Assembly (NCBI GenBank): GCA_030849065.1
Contig: JASAON010001641.1
Location: forward strand, 1-64,000
Reading direction: 5' to 3'
Origin: Jaenimonas drosophilae
Lineage: Eukaryota > Euglenozoa > Kinetoplastea > Trypanosomatida > Trypanosomatidae
Length of the DNA: 64,000 bases
The notes under the pieces are model-generated. The model was not told the origin of the DNA and made no database searches. It saw only the letters and a list, made by a program, of their open reading frames with translations. Positions 1-8,974 of the stretch are shown here, in pieces (the first letter of the stretch is position 1; every line of letters starts with the position of its first letter). A program made the position numbers and the translations under genes.

Positions 1-2172
1 GCCCTTGATGGATGCAAAGTACCACAGGTGCTCGCGGCACGTCAGCTCAGGCCATAGCACATTGTGCTGCGGGCAGAACCCAATGTACTGACGCGCTCCA
101 GTCAGGTCATCGCGCACAGACTTGCCGTAAATCACACAGTCTCCGCTGTCCGCGCGCAGCATGCCCGTGATCATGTTCATGGTCGTCGTCTTGCCGGCGC
201 CGTTGTGGCCAAGCAGCACAGAGATCTCCCCCTCACGCATCGACCAGTGCAGGTTGTTCACAGCCACAAACGGACCACGGCCGCTCGAAAACGTCTTGCG
301 CAGGCCCGTCAGCGTCACCGTAGGCACACCAGCGCTGCGCTGCTCATCCTCAAACACGCCCTTCTCAGCGCGGCCGTCCTCGGTGCTCTCCTCCTCTCCG
401 TGACCCACACAGCGCTTGATCCACGCAACAAAGAAGAACGCTCCGCCGCCAGACACAATCGCAAGGTTCAGGTACATCATCACAACAAGGTAGATCAGAA
501 TGTCGAAGAACAGCACAATGTACACCACAAGCAGGTTGGGGTCGTCGCTCGACGCAGTCAGAGTGCTCGCAGACGCTCCACCAGTCATCTCGTGCTGGAA
601 CAGCAGGTTGATGCCCACAGACAGTGCACTCGGCGGCAGCACAAGCAGTCCCGTCTGCGTCGAGGAACTCGCACTCGGAACAATGAACAGCGGCAGCGCC
701 ATCACATAGTAAATCAACGGGGCCATCATCGCAGCCATACGTGCTCGCGAGAAGAGGGCGGCGATCGCAAACGACAGCGACACAGCAGCAAGGGCAAAGA
801 ACAAGAACATGAAGAACACAACAAAGAAGCCAGTGTCGGGAAGGTATGTCGTCACCATGATCAGTGCAATCACAAGAGAAATGATCACTGCCTGGACGGT
901 GTACACGAGAAACCACGCACAGTACATGACAATCTCACTCAGTCCCATGATCAGCAGTGCCTCGCGGATGTGTGACTCCTTCTCCATCACAATGCGCTTC
1001 GCACGCTGCGACATGGGGTACAGGAAGCCAATCGTGATGATGAAGGGAGCAAAGCTGCGGCCGTTCTGCATGAAGCCCTGGTCCTTGTACGCACGCGTCG
1101 GCATGGGGGTGTAGGACAGGCTCAGTGACGCAGTCGGTGCGCCAAGCACCTTCGCCATGTAGTAGTCATAAACGGCAGTTTGCAGGGTCGTGAAGCCCGA
1201 CAGCAGGTACGGTGTGTTGCCGCTGTCCACAAGGCCGCCGAGGTAGAAGGGCTCAACTGCATCCGACGCACTGGGCACAGCCGTCGAGTTCAGGCGCAGC
1301 GTCACGTCAAACGAGCTCGTACTCATGCTGTCCACTTGCACAATCGCCCAAGTCGGTGCATCCAGGTACGTCAGCTTCTTCACGTGCTGCAGCGCAGCAT
1401 CCGCGCTGTCAAATACGCCGCCATTCACAGCATTGAAGAAGGTCGTTGTCGTGCTCAGGTGCTGCACAAGGCCCTGCACAGCGGGCGTGTTCGGCGCAAA
1501 GTACAGCATACCACCAGACGTCAGTGCACTCACATCGTCACCGCTCGTGCGCGTCACGTACTCAGAGTCCAGGTTGCACCAGTGAAGCGCAACAATGTCG
1601 TCAAAGGTGGGGACAAGGCTGGTGTTTCCTTGGAACAGCTTGCCAATGCTCATCACAGCAGACACCAGTGCATGTGGGTAGCACAGTCCAGCAGGCACGC
1701 CACGCCCAGTCGGGCAGTACAGTGCCGTCGTGCCGCTGAAGTCACAAGCAGGCGTGCCGGCAATTACACCAACATCCGCATTGTGACACATGCCACTGCG
1801 CAGCTGCTGTACAACATCCTCGTACACAGCAGGCGTTGACGCGTCAAAGTAGTCTGCAGCAGCGTTGTTCGCATCGCTGAAGGCCTTCCACAGGCCAACC
1901 GTCGCAAGCACAAGCAGAATGGGGATCACAGTCTCAAGAATCACGACCACTCGGTTACGCCACATCAGCAAGAGCACGCGCACAAGTGTGCAGCGAAGCT
2001 GAAGAAAGAAGCTTGTATTGGGAGGAGGGTGGTGGTGGGATGGTTGTGACGGTTCAAGGGTGCCTGTGCGGGGAGAGAAGGCATCTTCCGTTGTATTTTC
2101 ACGGCATTCGTAGTATTTTTTGCGGGGAGAGCGTGGTGACCCATTTGCAGAATGTTCATTCTTGGTGCCCAT
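1..2172 (-). CDS. ABC transporter, ABCA subfamily (3' end beyond window)
   Basis: Partial full-length-type lipid/sterol ABC transporter; the first ~724 codons are present and the frame is still open at base 1. The start is the first ATG after an in-frame TAA near 2305, giving MGTKNEHSANG. A hydrophilic Ser/Pro/His leader is followed by a first membrane segment (MWRNRVVVILETVIPILLVL), a large Cys-containing luminal loop, and a cluster of membrane segments encoded roughly at 450-1050. The first nucleotide-binding domain then starts. Its Walker A GHNGAGKTT has Lys at about residue 661, and the Q-loop region reads GFCPQHNVLWPEL. The order TM1, large loop, TM cluster, NBD is diagnostic of ABCA. 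The rest of NBD1 and the second half lie left of the window. Codon use looks more G/C-ending than in the neighbours. It probably acts in the plasma membrane or endosomes; the substrate is unknown. Confidence 0.93.
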   Translation of the reverse strand, partial: MGTKNEHSANGSPRSPRKKYYECRENTTEDAFSPRTGTLEPSQPSHHHPPPNTSFFLQLRCTLVRVLLLMWRNRVVVILETVIPILLVLATVGLWKAFSDANNAAADYFDASTPAVYEDVVQQLRSGMCHNADVGVIAGTPACDFSGTTALYCPTGRGVPAGLCYPHALVSAVMSIGKLFQGNTSLVPTFDDIVALHWCNLDSEYVTRTSGDDVSALTSGGMLYFAPNTPAVQGLVQHLSTTTTFFNAVNGGVFDSADAALQHVKKLTYLDAPTWAIVQVDSMSTSSFDVTLRLNSTAVPSASDAVEPFYLGGLVDSGNTPYLLSGFTTLQTAVYDYYMAKVLGAPTASLSLSYTPMPTRAYKDQGFMQNGRSFAPFIITIGFLYPMSQRAKRIVMEKESHIREALLIMGLSEIVMYCAWFLVYTVQAVIISLVIALIMVTTYLPDTGFFVVFFMFLFFALAAVSLSFAIAALFSRARMAAMMAPLIYYVMALPLFIVPSASSSTQTGLLVLPPSALSVGINLLFQHEMTGGASASTLTASSDDPNLLVVYIVLFFDILIYLVVMMYLNLAIVSGGGAFFFVAWIKRCVGHGEEESTEDGRAEKGVFEDEQRSAGVPTVTLTGLRKTFSSGRGPFVAVNNLHWSMREGEISVLLGHNGAGKTTTMNMITGMLRADSGDCVIYGKSVRDDLTGARQYIGFCPQHNVLWPELTCREHLWYFASIKG

Positions 2173-2638
2173 TGTTTGATGAGAAGGAATTGGTGGTGGT
2201 GGTGGTGGTCGTGATGACGTGTGGGTATGGGAGAAATAGGTTGTCTGCGGTGGCGTTGTGTGTGTACAAGAATTGAGCCGTCGTAGACAACAGAAAAAGA
2301 ATAATTAGTTGTTGCAGAGGCGTAACGGTGGCAACTTAGAGATGTGCCGTGTCGCTGTGGTGGTAGCCTCGAAAACAACAGATGTTATAGTAGGTTGTGA
2401 ATCGACCTGGTGCAGGTGATTGTGGAGGAGTGCCAAACTGCTGGTAAGTAGTGGCAGATCCTGTAGGAGCTTCTACGTATGGTAGTGAATGAGCTTTTGT
2501 TGAAACAACTGTGGCAGAGATATACAGATGAATGAGAGTATTGGGATTTATTTGTCAAGTATTATTTCAGTGAGGAGTGGCAAAGCTAAGGGTACAGTAT
2601 CGTTGTTGACGATGGGGTATTGGGTCATTCACAACTTC
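2173..2638. other. Intergenic, ABCA 5' leader and DHHC 3' region
   Basis: No gene seen. The minus strand carries a pyrimidine tract at about 2291-2312 and a first AG at 2245-2246, a plausible spliced-leader acceptor giving the ABCA mRNA a 5' UTR of about 73 nt. A (TGG)n run at about 2189-2208 lies inside that leader. The remainder is presumed 3' UTR of the DHHC gene. Confidence 0.55.
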
Positions 2639-4024
2639 TCACACAATATAGTCTCCCTCAATTTGACTAGACCCGAGTGGTGAGAAGTAACGTCTCAAAC
2701 AAGCAAAGCAGCAGTTCCCATCGTGGTAAGGATAGTTGGGAGAGCAAAATTGTTTGTTGCGTAAGTACTCCTTGTCTGTTAGATTGCAGCACGCAAACAC
2801 AATGTACTTGGTTGAGCAGGGAATAAGACAGCAGGAGGCGAATATCGGTGCAAGTGCACAAATGATTGCAGCTGCCAAACGCCCAGTTTCTTCAGAGGGA
2901 GAAGGAGATGTGGCAATCTGTTGGAGTACAATGATAGAGCGGACGAGCATGTACGTCGAAAGAAGGCTCGTGACGATGAAAAAGCCTCCAAAAAAACGGA
3001 ACGTTCGCCTTGCCACACAACTCCCTAATACCCCACAATGATGATCAAATTCCTCGACGCACACATCGCAAAATTGGCAATGTGTGCTACGTGGTGGTCG
3101 CAGAATATGACACGTATAGCACACTTTACACTCAACAGACGTACCATTCACTCTAACCTGCTGAACTTGTTCTCTGGGCATCTCCGAATACGGTACTGGT
3201 GGCACAATTCCTGGGTCTATTGACACCGCAAGACAAAGGCACAACAACGAGAGCAGCAGGAATAACGAGGTAATGAGGTAGCTGTACCATTCGCCAGAGG
3301 GAATCACAGCAGCCATGAAGACGACTGAAAACACAACGACTGGTATGGCAATGAATATAGAATGCCATCCATCATGAGTGCAGAGGCAGCACCACACGCG
3401 TCGAAATTGTCCAAGAGCGCGTTTTTGGTGAGAAAGATGTGGTGACGCAGGGAACATAGCCGGAAAATTGATGAATGGTGAAACAGTTGGGCGCGGAGAG
3501 TGAACAGTTGTGGCACCAGAATGAACCCACTGGCCGTCACTTGGACTGTTGGCGTGAAGATACATGCCTCCTCCAAGAGAGTGGTTGGTTGCTATGGCGG
3601 TGGACCGACAACCATTCGTTGACTGCACTGTTCGTGGATCAGTAGGCCACGGAACTGCACCAACATGGCCATTGGCACTAGTCGCGAAGGGAGACTTCCA
3701 CACATATTGGGCAACTGGAGCCTCGGCATGCGGAGCTCCGACAACGTCTTCAGCAGAACATGACGACGCCGAGGAAGAGTGACACTCCGCAACAATTTCA
3801 TCCCGTAGAGGCGACGAAGGCTGTGGGGGGTGCATGGGCGATTCGCGTCGGCAGCTTTTGCGACGTCGCTTGTGTCGTCCAGTGGACGTACTCTGTTCTC
3901 CTGACATGCTCGTGTGCCTCGATGGTACTCCTCCCTGCTCAGAAGGCGCTCTCAGAACGTCTGAGGATACCTGTGTGGGTGTTGCCATTGCTACTCCAGC
4001 AGGATCAGTGAAACGCGACTGCAT
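2639..4024 (-). CDS. DHHC-type palmitoyltransferase
   Basis: Protein S-acyltransferase of 461 residues that would attach palmitate to cysteines of membrane-associated proteins. The first ~200 residues are Ser/Pro-rich with a basic patch (RHKRRRKSCRR). Two membrane segments follow, then the Cys-rich domain CYTCHILRPPRSTHCQFC and DHHC with the acceptor Cys at about residue 330, then two more membrane segments. After the last segment, LTDKEYLRNK occupies the TTxE position and NYPYHDGNCC the usual NPY region. The block after DHHC reads GVLGSCVARRTFRFF, so the common PWVGNC form is not used; Erf2-like enzymes also vary here. The open frame begins with a GTG two codons earlier, so ATG at 4024 is taken as start. 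Its long leader contains a small uORF. Confidence 0.92.
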   Translation of the reverse strand: MQSRFTDPAGVAMATPTQVSSDVLRAPSEQGGVPSRHTSMSGEQSTSTGRHKRRRKSCRRESPMHPPQPSSPLRDEIVAECHSSSASSCSAEDVVGAPHAEAPVAQYVWKSPFATSANGHVGAVPWPTDPRTVQSTNGCRSTAIATNHSLGGGMYLHANSPSDGQWVHSGATTVHSPRPTVSPFINFPAMFPASPHLSHQKRALGQFRRVWCCLCTHDGWHSIFIAIPVVVFSVVFMAAVIPSGEWYSYLITSLFLLLSLLCLCLAVSIDPGIVPPVPYSEMPREQVQQVRVNGTSVECKVCYTCHILRPPRSTHCQFCDVCVEEFDHHCGVLGSCVARRTFRFFGGFFIVTSLLSTYMLVRSIIVLQQIATSPSPSEETGRLAAAIICALAPIFASCCLIPCSTKYIVFACCNLTDKEYLRNKQFCSPNYPYHDGNCCFACLRRYFSPLGSSQIEGDYIV

Positions 4025-4352
4025 GCTCACGAAGTTCGAATTACAGTGTGGGTTCCTACGAGTCTACGTTATTCTGAATGGCGGTGGACCCAGAGAATCT
4101 ACTTTGCATGGTGACCAATGTGCGTGGAGCAACGCAACGCGCACGCAAAAAAACAAAAACTTTGGGTGGTTGGAACACGAAACAACACAACAATATATAT
4201 TCAATGTAAAGAGAGAGAGTCGAGAGTGAAAACAGTGTGACGCACCTCTTTCTCATGTACAGTATACATGTGTTTAGTGGAGTTTGTGTTATCGTCGTGT
4301 TCCAGCTGCAAAATCCTTCTGTTAGATTGGCTGGTCAACAACGTCAGTGCTC
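4025..4352. other. Intergenic, leader of the DHHC gene
   Basis: Contains strong minus-strand pyrimidine tracts at about 4208-4235 and 4143-4160 with several AGs after them, so the exact acceptor is unclear. The 17-codon uORF lies here. No other gene seen. Confidence 0.55.
4056..4109 (-). promoter_or_regulatory. 17-codon upstream ORF in the DHHC leader
   Basis: ATG-initiated reading frame of 17 codons ending about 30 nt before the DHHC start. It begins MQSRFSGST, while the DHHC protein begins MQSRFTDPA; the shared five residues are encoded with different codons. If the splice acceptor lies further upstream, this uORF is in the mRNA and would be met first by scanning ribosomes. A regulatory role is inference. 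Confidence 0.3.
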
Positions 4353-4880
4353 TCATTGCGTGTGTGAGTGCTGCTTCTTCTCAGCAACTAGCTCATCTTC
4401 CAGAGTATCGACGTCAAATCCCAAAGACCGCATCTCTGTTAGGTACCTCTGGGTGGGATCTTCATCATCCTCCTTCGACTTTTCTTCTTTCTTCGTCAGA
4501 CGACGCTTTGACATGAGAAATGCACACATACCGATTCCAAAAACAACAAGAGCACGAAGCCCGCGAAGAGCAACTTTTTGCAAGATCTTGATGTTTTCAT
4601 CGAATGCTTCCTCACCAATTTCCTGCGCAACACGAATCTGCTCAGCAGTGTGTGCATCCACTTCCGGGGTTGCAGTTGGCCTAGAGGGGGAAGCGACACG
4701 CTCAGGCGTGCTCTCAGAAACATGTGGTGTTGCAGCGGGTGTCACGTTCACATTGCGTGATGACGAAGAGCCTGCAAAACAGGCAGCGGTACATGACAGA
4801 TGACGGCGTATCATTGGCGTGATGGGCAGACAGCATCGTTGTGGCGATAGCCTAATCATACGTCGAGACAGAGAACGCAT
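4353..4880 (-). CDS. Small one-TM protein, probably mitochondrial
   Basis: Unrecognised 175-residue protein. The N-terminus MRSLSRRMIRLSPQRCC is Arg/Ser-rich without acidic residues, like a mitochondrial presequence. A Ser/Thr/Pro-rich stretch, a short helical segment (AEQIRVAQEIGEEAFDENIK) and one membrane helix (LRALVVFGIGMCAFLM) follow, then a charged tail (KKEEKSKEDDEDPTQRY). A longer frame to 4994 starts with TTG, and its extra residues translate a pyrimidine tract lying 5' of the likely splice acceptor at 4925-4926. ATG 4880 is therefore the better start. Tail-side orientation and function are unknown. Confidence 0.75.
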   Translation of the reverse strand: MRSLSRRMIRLSPQRCCLPITPMIRRHLSCTAACFAGSSSSRNVNVTPAATPHVSESTPERVASPSRPTATPEVDAHTAEQIRVAQEIGEEAFDENIKILQKVALRGLRALVVFGIGMCAFLMSKRRLTKKEEKSKEDDEDPTQRYLTEMRSLGFDVDTLEDELVAEKKQHSHTQ

Positions 4881-5375
4881 GACGTGATGTGAGACGTTGC
4901 ACACAGCTGTACGACGCCTAGTTTCTAGTATTAGTAGCAGTAGAGGAGAATCCAATAGGAGAGAAAATGTATGGAATGTGCAGGTGGCAAACAACCATTA
5001 CGTTGCAATGCAATGCTAGTAGTATCACCATGTGATTTTGAGGTATTCAGCCTCGTGCTATTCGGTGGCCGATGTCGGACGCAAAACAAAGTAACAATGG
5101 CCCATGAGCAAAGGCCGCGAAACTGAAAGTCACCTACTGCCCATCGTTACAGCAGGAGGGGCGTGTTCTACACAAACAGTACCACTTCGTGCGTAGTAGG
5201 TTCAGCATCAGCTCTTCCCCCCACCCTACCAAATCAAAAGTGATCCTTTCACATTATCACTTGTGGTAGTGGCAAGCCTCTTATACTCATTTCCAACGCT
5301 CAGCACACGTTGCGGGACGTCTGGCGTCTACTATGCGGTACGCCTCCGTAGTGCAGACCTCTATGATCCACTGAG
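4881..5375. other. Intergenic
   Basis: Apart from the splice acceptor near 4925, no gene or repeat is seen; presumed 3' UTR of the coiled-coil gene. Confidence 0.55.
4925..4975 (-). promoter_or_regulatory. Probable spliced-leader acceptor
   Basis: Pyrimidine-rich tract read on the minus strand, then the first AG at 4925-4926, about 45 nt before ATG 4880. It decides the start of the one-TM protein. Confidence 0.5.
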
Positions 5376-6002
5376 TTACCAATTATCCGATGCCTTAAGA
5401 CTGTCTAGTCGATGCATGCGTGATGGGACGGCGCCGGAGTTGCCGTTGCTGTTGTTCGGAGTGGTGTTACCACGTAGTGAACCGTTGGAGGCAATCCGAC
5501 GAGTGGGAGTCGCTCCGCGGGCACTTGAGCCCCCGCCTCCCGTGCTGACAATGGGACGTGGACGTTGCACCACTGGACTGCTGGTGCGGCTGTGAATTGG
5601 CGTCGTGGTAGAAACCAGGCGCCGTAGCGGAAGCATATTGGGAGCATTATTGCCAGACGAAATGAGCGGAGATGGACGACGGCCAAACTTGGTGGAGGGA
5701 GCGGGTGTGCTCTGAATGTTGCGATCCGATCGTCGGCTGGGGCTGTCGCATCGTGTAGGAGTGGAGGCACGTCGGGTTGCGGAGGGCCGGCGTTGGCTCT
5801 GTTGTAGCTGTTCTGCCACCACATCGAGCTTCTTGCCCAAAATGGTAACGACAGACTGCAGATTACGACAGTCCGCCTCTCGGTCAGCCAAGTCTCTTGC
5901 CATGAGAGCCATGCGTTCTTCGAAGTACTCCCGATGTCGACGCACCTCGCCTTCTAGTACCACCTTTTGGCGTAGGAGATCAGATCGCAACTCAGTCTCC
6001 AT
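5376..6002 (-). CDS. Coiled-coil protein with Ser/Thr/Arg-rich tail
   Basis: Unrecognised 208-residue protein from ATG 6002. The first ~75 residues are a heptad-like coiled coil (ELRSDLLRQKVVLEGEVRRH, then REYFEERMALMARDLADREA). The rest is basic, Ser/Thr/Pro/Arg-rich and low complexity with repeated S/T-P and R-R-x-S/T motifs, suggesting phosphorylation or microtubule binding (inference). The open frame continues 5' of this ATG for about 55 codons with protein-like composition (for example EFLGWFDARLNTR), but contains no ATG before a TAG. It passes through the strong splice acceptor at 6125, so the true N-terminus is uncertain. Confidence 0.75.
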   Translation of the reverse strand: METELRSDLLRQKVVLEGEVRRHREYFEERMALMARDLADREADCRNLQSVVTILGKKLDVVAEQLQQSQRRPSATRRASTPTRCDSPSRRSDRNIQSTPAPSTKFGRRPSPLISSGNNAPNMLPLRRLVSTTTPIHSRTSSPVVQRPRPIVSTGGGGSSARGATPTRRIASNGSLRGNTTPNNSNGNSGAVPSRMHRLDSLKASDNW

Positions 6003-6305
6003 GATGCTCCAACGTGAGAGATCTATGTGACGTGTGTTAAGTCTTGCGTCAAACCAGCCTAAAAACTCGCTCACAGTTTGATGCTTCGCGCACAATGGTG
6101 AGGTAGATGTGCCAAAGATGGATTCTGTGAAAAAGAAGGCAAAACACCAAACGGCAGAAACACATGAATTCTATAGTCATGTAATGAGCATCTGGCAAGA
6201 CAGGTAGTAAATCGCGCCCCGACATGGATTGAATTAAGTAGGGGTGACCAAGTTACCATGGTTGGGTGACAATACCCCCAGAGCAAGTTCAACGACGGGG
6301 TGGCT
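6003..6305. other. Intergenic
   Basis: Holds the acceptor at 6125-6126 and an ATG-less extension of the downstream reading frame. The part above 6145 is presumed 3' UTR of the reductase gene. Nothing else seen. Confidence 0.5.
6125..6145 (-). promoter_or_regulatory. Probable spliced-leader acceptor
   Basis: Minus strand reads GCCTTCTTTTTCACAG, a near-ideal pyrimidine tract plus AG (AG at 6125-6126), upstream of the coiled-coil gene. Confidence 0.6.
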
Positions 6306-8495
6306 TCATTCATACACATCCTTCTGATACAGTCCAGTTGCTTCCATCGATCGAAGAAAGCTTCTCGCACTGAGAGGGGTGAATTTGCAGTGCTCCACCA
6401 TCTCTTGAATCAAGGCACCCTCCACGCTTGGTGCCATCCTCATTGCATCCCCGCACACATACAACAAACCTCCTTGGTTCACGAGGAGCGAGCAAATGTA
6501 GGAGCCATGTTTTTTGATCAGGTCCATCACGTAAAACCGACTTGCTGTGTCAGGGCCACCATCACGACTGAAGGCACACTCCAAGAGTGAAATAACTGGG
6601 GATGAAAGAGGGGAGAAGCTGCGGCTGCACCTTGCCGCCGCGCTCTCACGTGGGTAATGATGCTTCTCATCCCACTCCTGCATGGCCGTTGCGGGTAGGG
6701 CCCACCTTTCCAGTTCTGTTTGGACAAAGTAATCAAGCGTTCGATGGCGAGCTCCAAAGAAGAGAACCAAGGGGCCCCATGCAGTGCTTGGTGATAGTCG
6801 CATGAGTGCCTCGCGACGGTAGCACAACCCAACGAGCGGAGCAACTCCTGTACCTGGGCCAATCATGACAACAGGCCGCTTCGGAGAAAGTTTTACCTTG
6901 GCAGGAAAGTAGTGGAACTTGGACGGCCTCCAAAAGGCAAAGAGCTGATCACCTTCCTTCAAGACGTCGCGAACGTAGTGTGAGATGAGACCACCAACCT
7001 CCGTGCGAATAAAGAAGTCAACAGAATCGGGATGACTGTAATGCCCGTCGGTCGCGATGGAGTAGTAGCGCGGCTGCATTCGAGGAAGTAACTGAATGAG
7101 CTCCCACACCGTCAACCCAGACACGCAATGCGGAAACGCCTCAAGTACATCTGCGGTAGTGCGCAACGTACCCTCGCTGGTTGCGTCACGGGACGTTCGT
7201 TTTGCGACCGTACCACTTCGATGACGCGCTGCATACTCCTCCAACCGCTTCTTCTCCTCATCATCCGTGCCACGTTTGGCGAGTGCGACCATCATGGAGT
7301 ACGCAGGAGGTCCAGAAATATCCACGTAGCGCTCCAGAATCTCCCATGCGTTGACCGTGCAGCCGTCCTCCACGCAACACTGTTTGCCTTGGGCCGGTGA
7401 AAGCCCGCAGACCGCCAAGCAGCGCTCGATAAGCTGCGGTGCATTGGGTGCAAACACACCAAAATGATCTCCAGCTTCATAGGTAGTCGAGAAGTCTGCC
7501 TCGGTGCTCGTGAGCTGAGGTGTTTGCAGTGTCACACGAAAGACACAGCTGTCGTCCTCTTCACGCGTTTGACTAACCTGCACCTTGGCACGTACTTCCA
7601 TGGCGACGGGTTTATGAAACCAACCACGTGGAATGCGTCGAGTAGATGCGTCAGGCTCCGCAGATTCGTTTTCCTCGCTTGTGCCGGTCGTGGGGATTCC
7701 CAGATATGGACAAAAAAGCTGCGTCGCTTGGCTTTCAAAGCAATTTAACACCAAGTCACGCCACGCATCGAAGACCACCTCCTGCAATCCGTCCACAGCA
7801 TCACCCCGAGCCATGGGAATCAGCTCTTCCGCACCGCATCCCTTCATGGCCTCCCTCACCCGTACGCCGCCGTTGCAAAAGTGAGTGTAGGTTGAATTGC
7901 CAAGCGCGAACACGCTGTACTTCACATGGGACAAGGGTGTTGGAGCTGCGCTGGTGATTTTTCTCATCAACTTGCGCAGCGCCCTATCCATGGGCAAGAA
8001 GTTGTGCGGCGACTCCCCATCACCCGTGGTTGCTACCACAAACAAAAAGATGGCAGTGGATGGTGCCTCTGTCAGCATAGACATGCATCGGTTAACTTGG
8101 CGATCCGTTGAGACACCCGAGTCTTGCCCATCGCAACTGTTTGGATCCACCAGCGTTATGGTGGTGTTCCAAGATTGTGACGCGGCTTTTGTCTGAAGAG
8201 CTTCAAGGAGCTCCATGGCCAACATCTCGGCTGTACCCGATTCACTCCCAAAAATGACGTAGATAGGTGTTTTTACTCTGGCGTGGGCCACGACTCTTGA
8301 CGTGACTTCCGCTTCCGACTGGGCAGACTGTTGTTGAAGCTCTTCTTGGTATCGGCACCGGAAGTCATTGGGCTCGTCAAATGATTGGTTGAGGACTGAC
8401 TTCATCTGCCACACGTTGTAGCCCACAGCTGCAGCCGTGGAGGCAACGAGACCAAATTTGGCAACCGCGGTTGCAAGGGTGGGTGACGCAGACAT
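6306..8495 (-). CDS. NADPH-cytochrome P450 reductase-like diflavin reductase
   Basis: Moves electrons from NADPH through FAD and FMN to an acceptor such as a P450; probably ER-anchored by the N-terminal membrane segment (about residues 4-28). The length of 729 residues is normal for the family. The flavodoxin domain shows FGSESGTAEMLA (about 82-93), ATTGDGESPHNF and FALGNSTYTHFCNGG. The FAD domain shows QPRYYSIATDG and GGLISHYVRDVLKEGDQL. The NADPH domain shows VVMIGPGTGVAPLVG, LFFGARHRTLDYF and LYVCGDAMRMAPSVEGAL. The C-terminus is DVYE, with Tyr where animal reductases carry the Trp that stacks on FAD. The frame extends 17 codons upstream to a TTG, but ATG 8495 lies just after the splice acceptor and is preferred. 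Confidence 0.93.
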   Translation of the reverse strand: MSASPTLATAVAKFGLVASTAAAVGYNVWQMKSVLNQSFDEPNDFRCRYQEELQQQSAQSEAEVTSRVVAHARVKTPIYVIFGSESGTAEMLAMELLEALQTKAASQSWNTTITLVDPNSCDGQDSGVSTDRQVNRCMSMLTEAPSTAIFLFVVATTGDGESPHNFLPMDRALRKLMRKITSAAPTPLSHVKYSVFALGNSTYTHFCNGGVRVREAMKGCGAEELIPMARGDAVDGLQEVVFDAWRDLVLNCFESQATQLFCPYLGIPTTGTSEENESAEPDASTRRIPRGWFHKPVAMEVRAKVQVSQTREEDDSCVFRVTLQTPQLTSTEADFSTTYEAGDHFGVFAPNAPQLIERCLAVCGLSPAQGKQCCVEDGCTVNAWEILERYVDISGPPAYSMMVALAKRGTDDEEKKRLEEYAARHRSGTVAKRTSRDATSEGTLRTTADVLEAFPHCVSGLTVWELIQLLPRMQPRYYSIATDGHYSHPDSVDFFIRTEVGGLISHYVRDVLKEGDQLFAFWRPSKFHYFPAKVKLSPKRPVVMIGPGTGVAPLVGLCYRREALMRLSPSTAWGPLVLFFGARHRTLDYFVQTELERWALPATAMQEWDEKHHYPRESAAARCSRSFSPLSSPVISLLECAFSRDGGPDTASRFYVMDLIKKHGSYICSLLVNQGGLLYVCGDAMRMAPSVEGALIQEMVEHCKFTPLSARSFLRSMEATGLYQKDVYE

Positions 8496-8974
8496 CGCAA
8501 ATAAACAAGATTTGATGAAATTGCCTGCACTGTCACAGCAAAGCAATCAAATTGGAAAGAGAAAAAAGGGAGGAGCAAAATAAAGTTGGTTGTAGGGTTG
8601 GTATTAAGTTGGGAATGAAAAACAAACGCTGACGAACGACGTCCACAACGCAGGGGTAGAGATGAAGTGTGGGTGCGGACTCTTACCAAGAAAAAGGCTG
8701 TAGGTGGACGGAGGTTAGCCAGATGCTGCACACTTGTCCTGTATACTAACTGATTTTGTGTCAATCAAAGTAATCTTGTATGAGCTATAGTCCTAACCAT
8801 GATACAATATGGCAAGAGAGATATGAGAGATGTTTCACAAGGTGTAATGCTTGTTGCTGGATGCCACATCCACTGAGTGTCATGGCAACTGCCCATGATG
8901 TTGATGGTGCACTTAATGTACGCACATCGCGTTTAAGCGTGGATTCTTACGAAGGATGCATACCAATCTGCCAA
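8496..8974. other. Intergenic
   Basis: Contains the reductase splice acceptor. No gene, RNA or repeat is seen in the remainder up to the Nop12-like stop codon. Confidence 0.55.
8530..8577 (-). promoter_or_regulatory. Probable spliced-leader acceptor
   Basis: Minus-strand tract CTCCCTTTTTTCTCTTTCC followed by first AG at 8530-8531, 35 nt before ATG 8495 of the reductase. Confidence 0.55.

Noticed and set aside
64..975. 303-codon plus-strand open frame
   Set aside because: It is the antisense shadow of the ABCA gene. The minus-strand frame gives a continuous ABCA protein with Walker A and membrane segments.
4881..4994. 38-codon N-terminal extension of the one-TM protein
   Set aside because: Starts with TTG and its hydrophobic residues are a translation of the splice-site pyrimidine tract.
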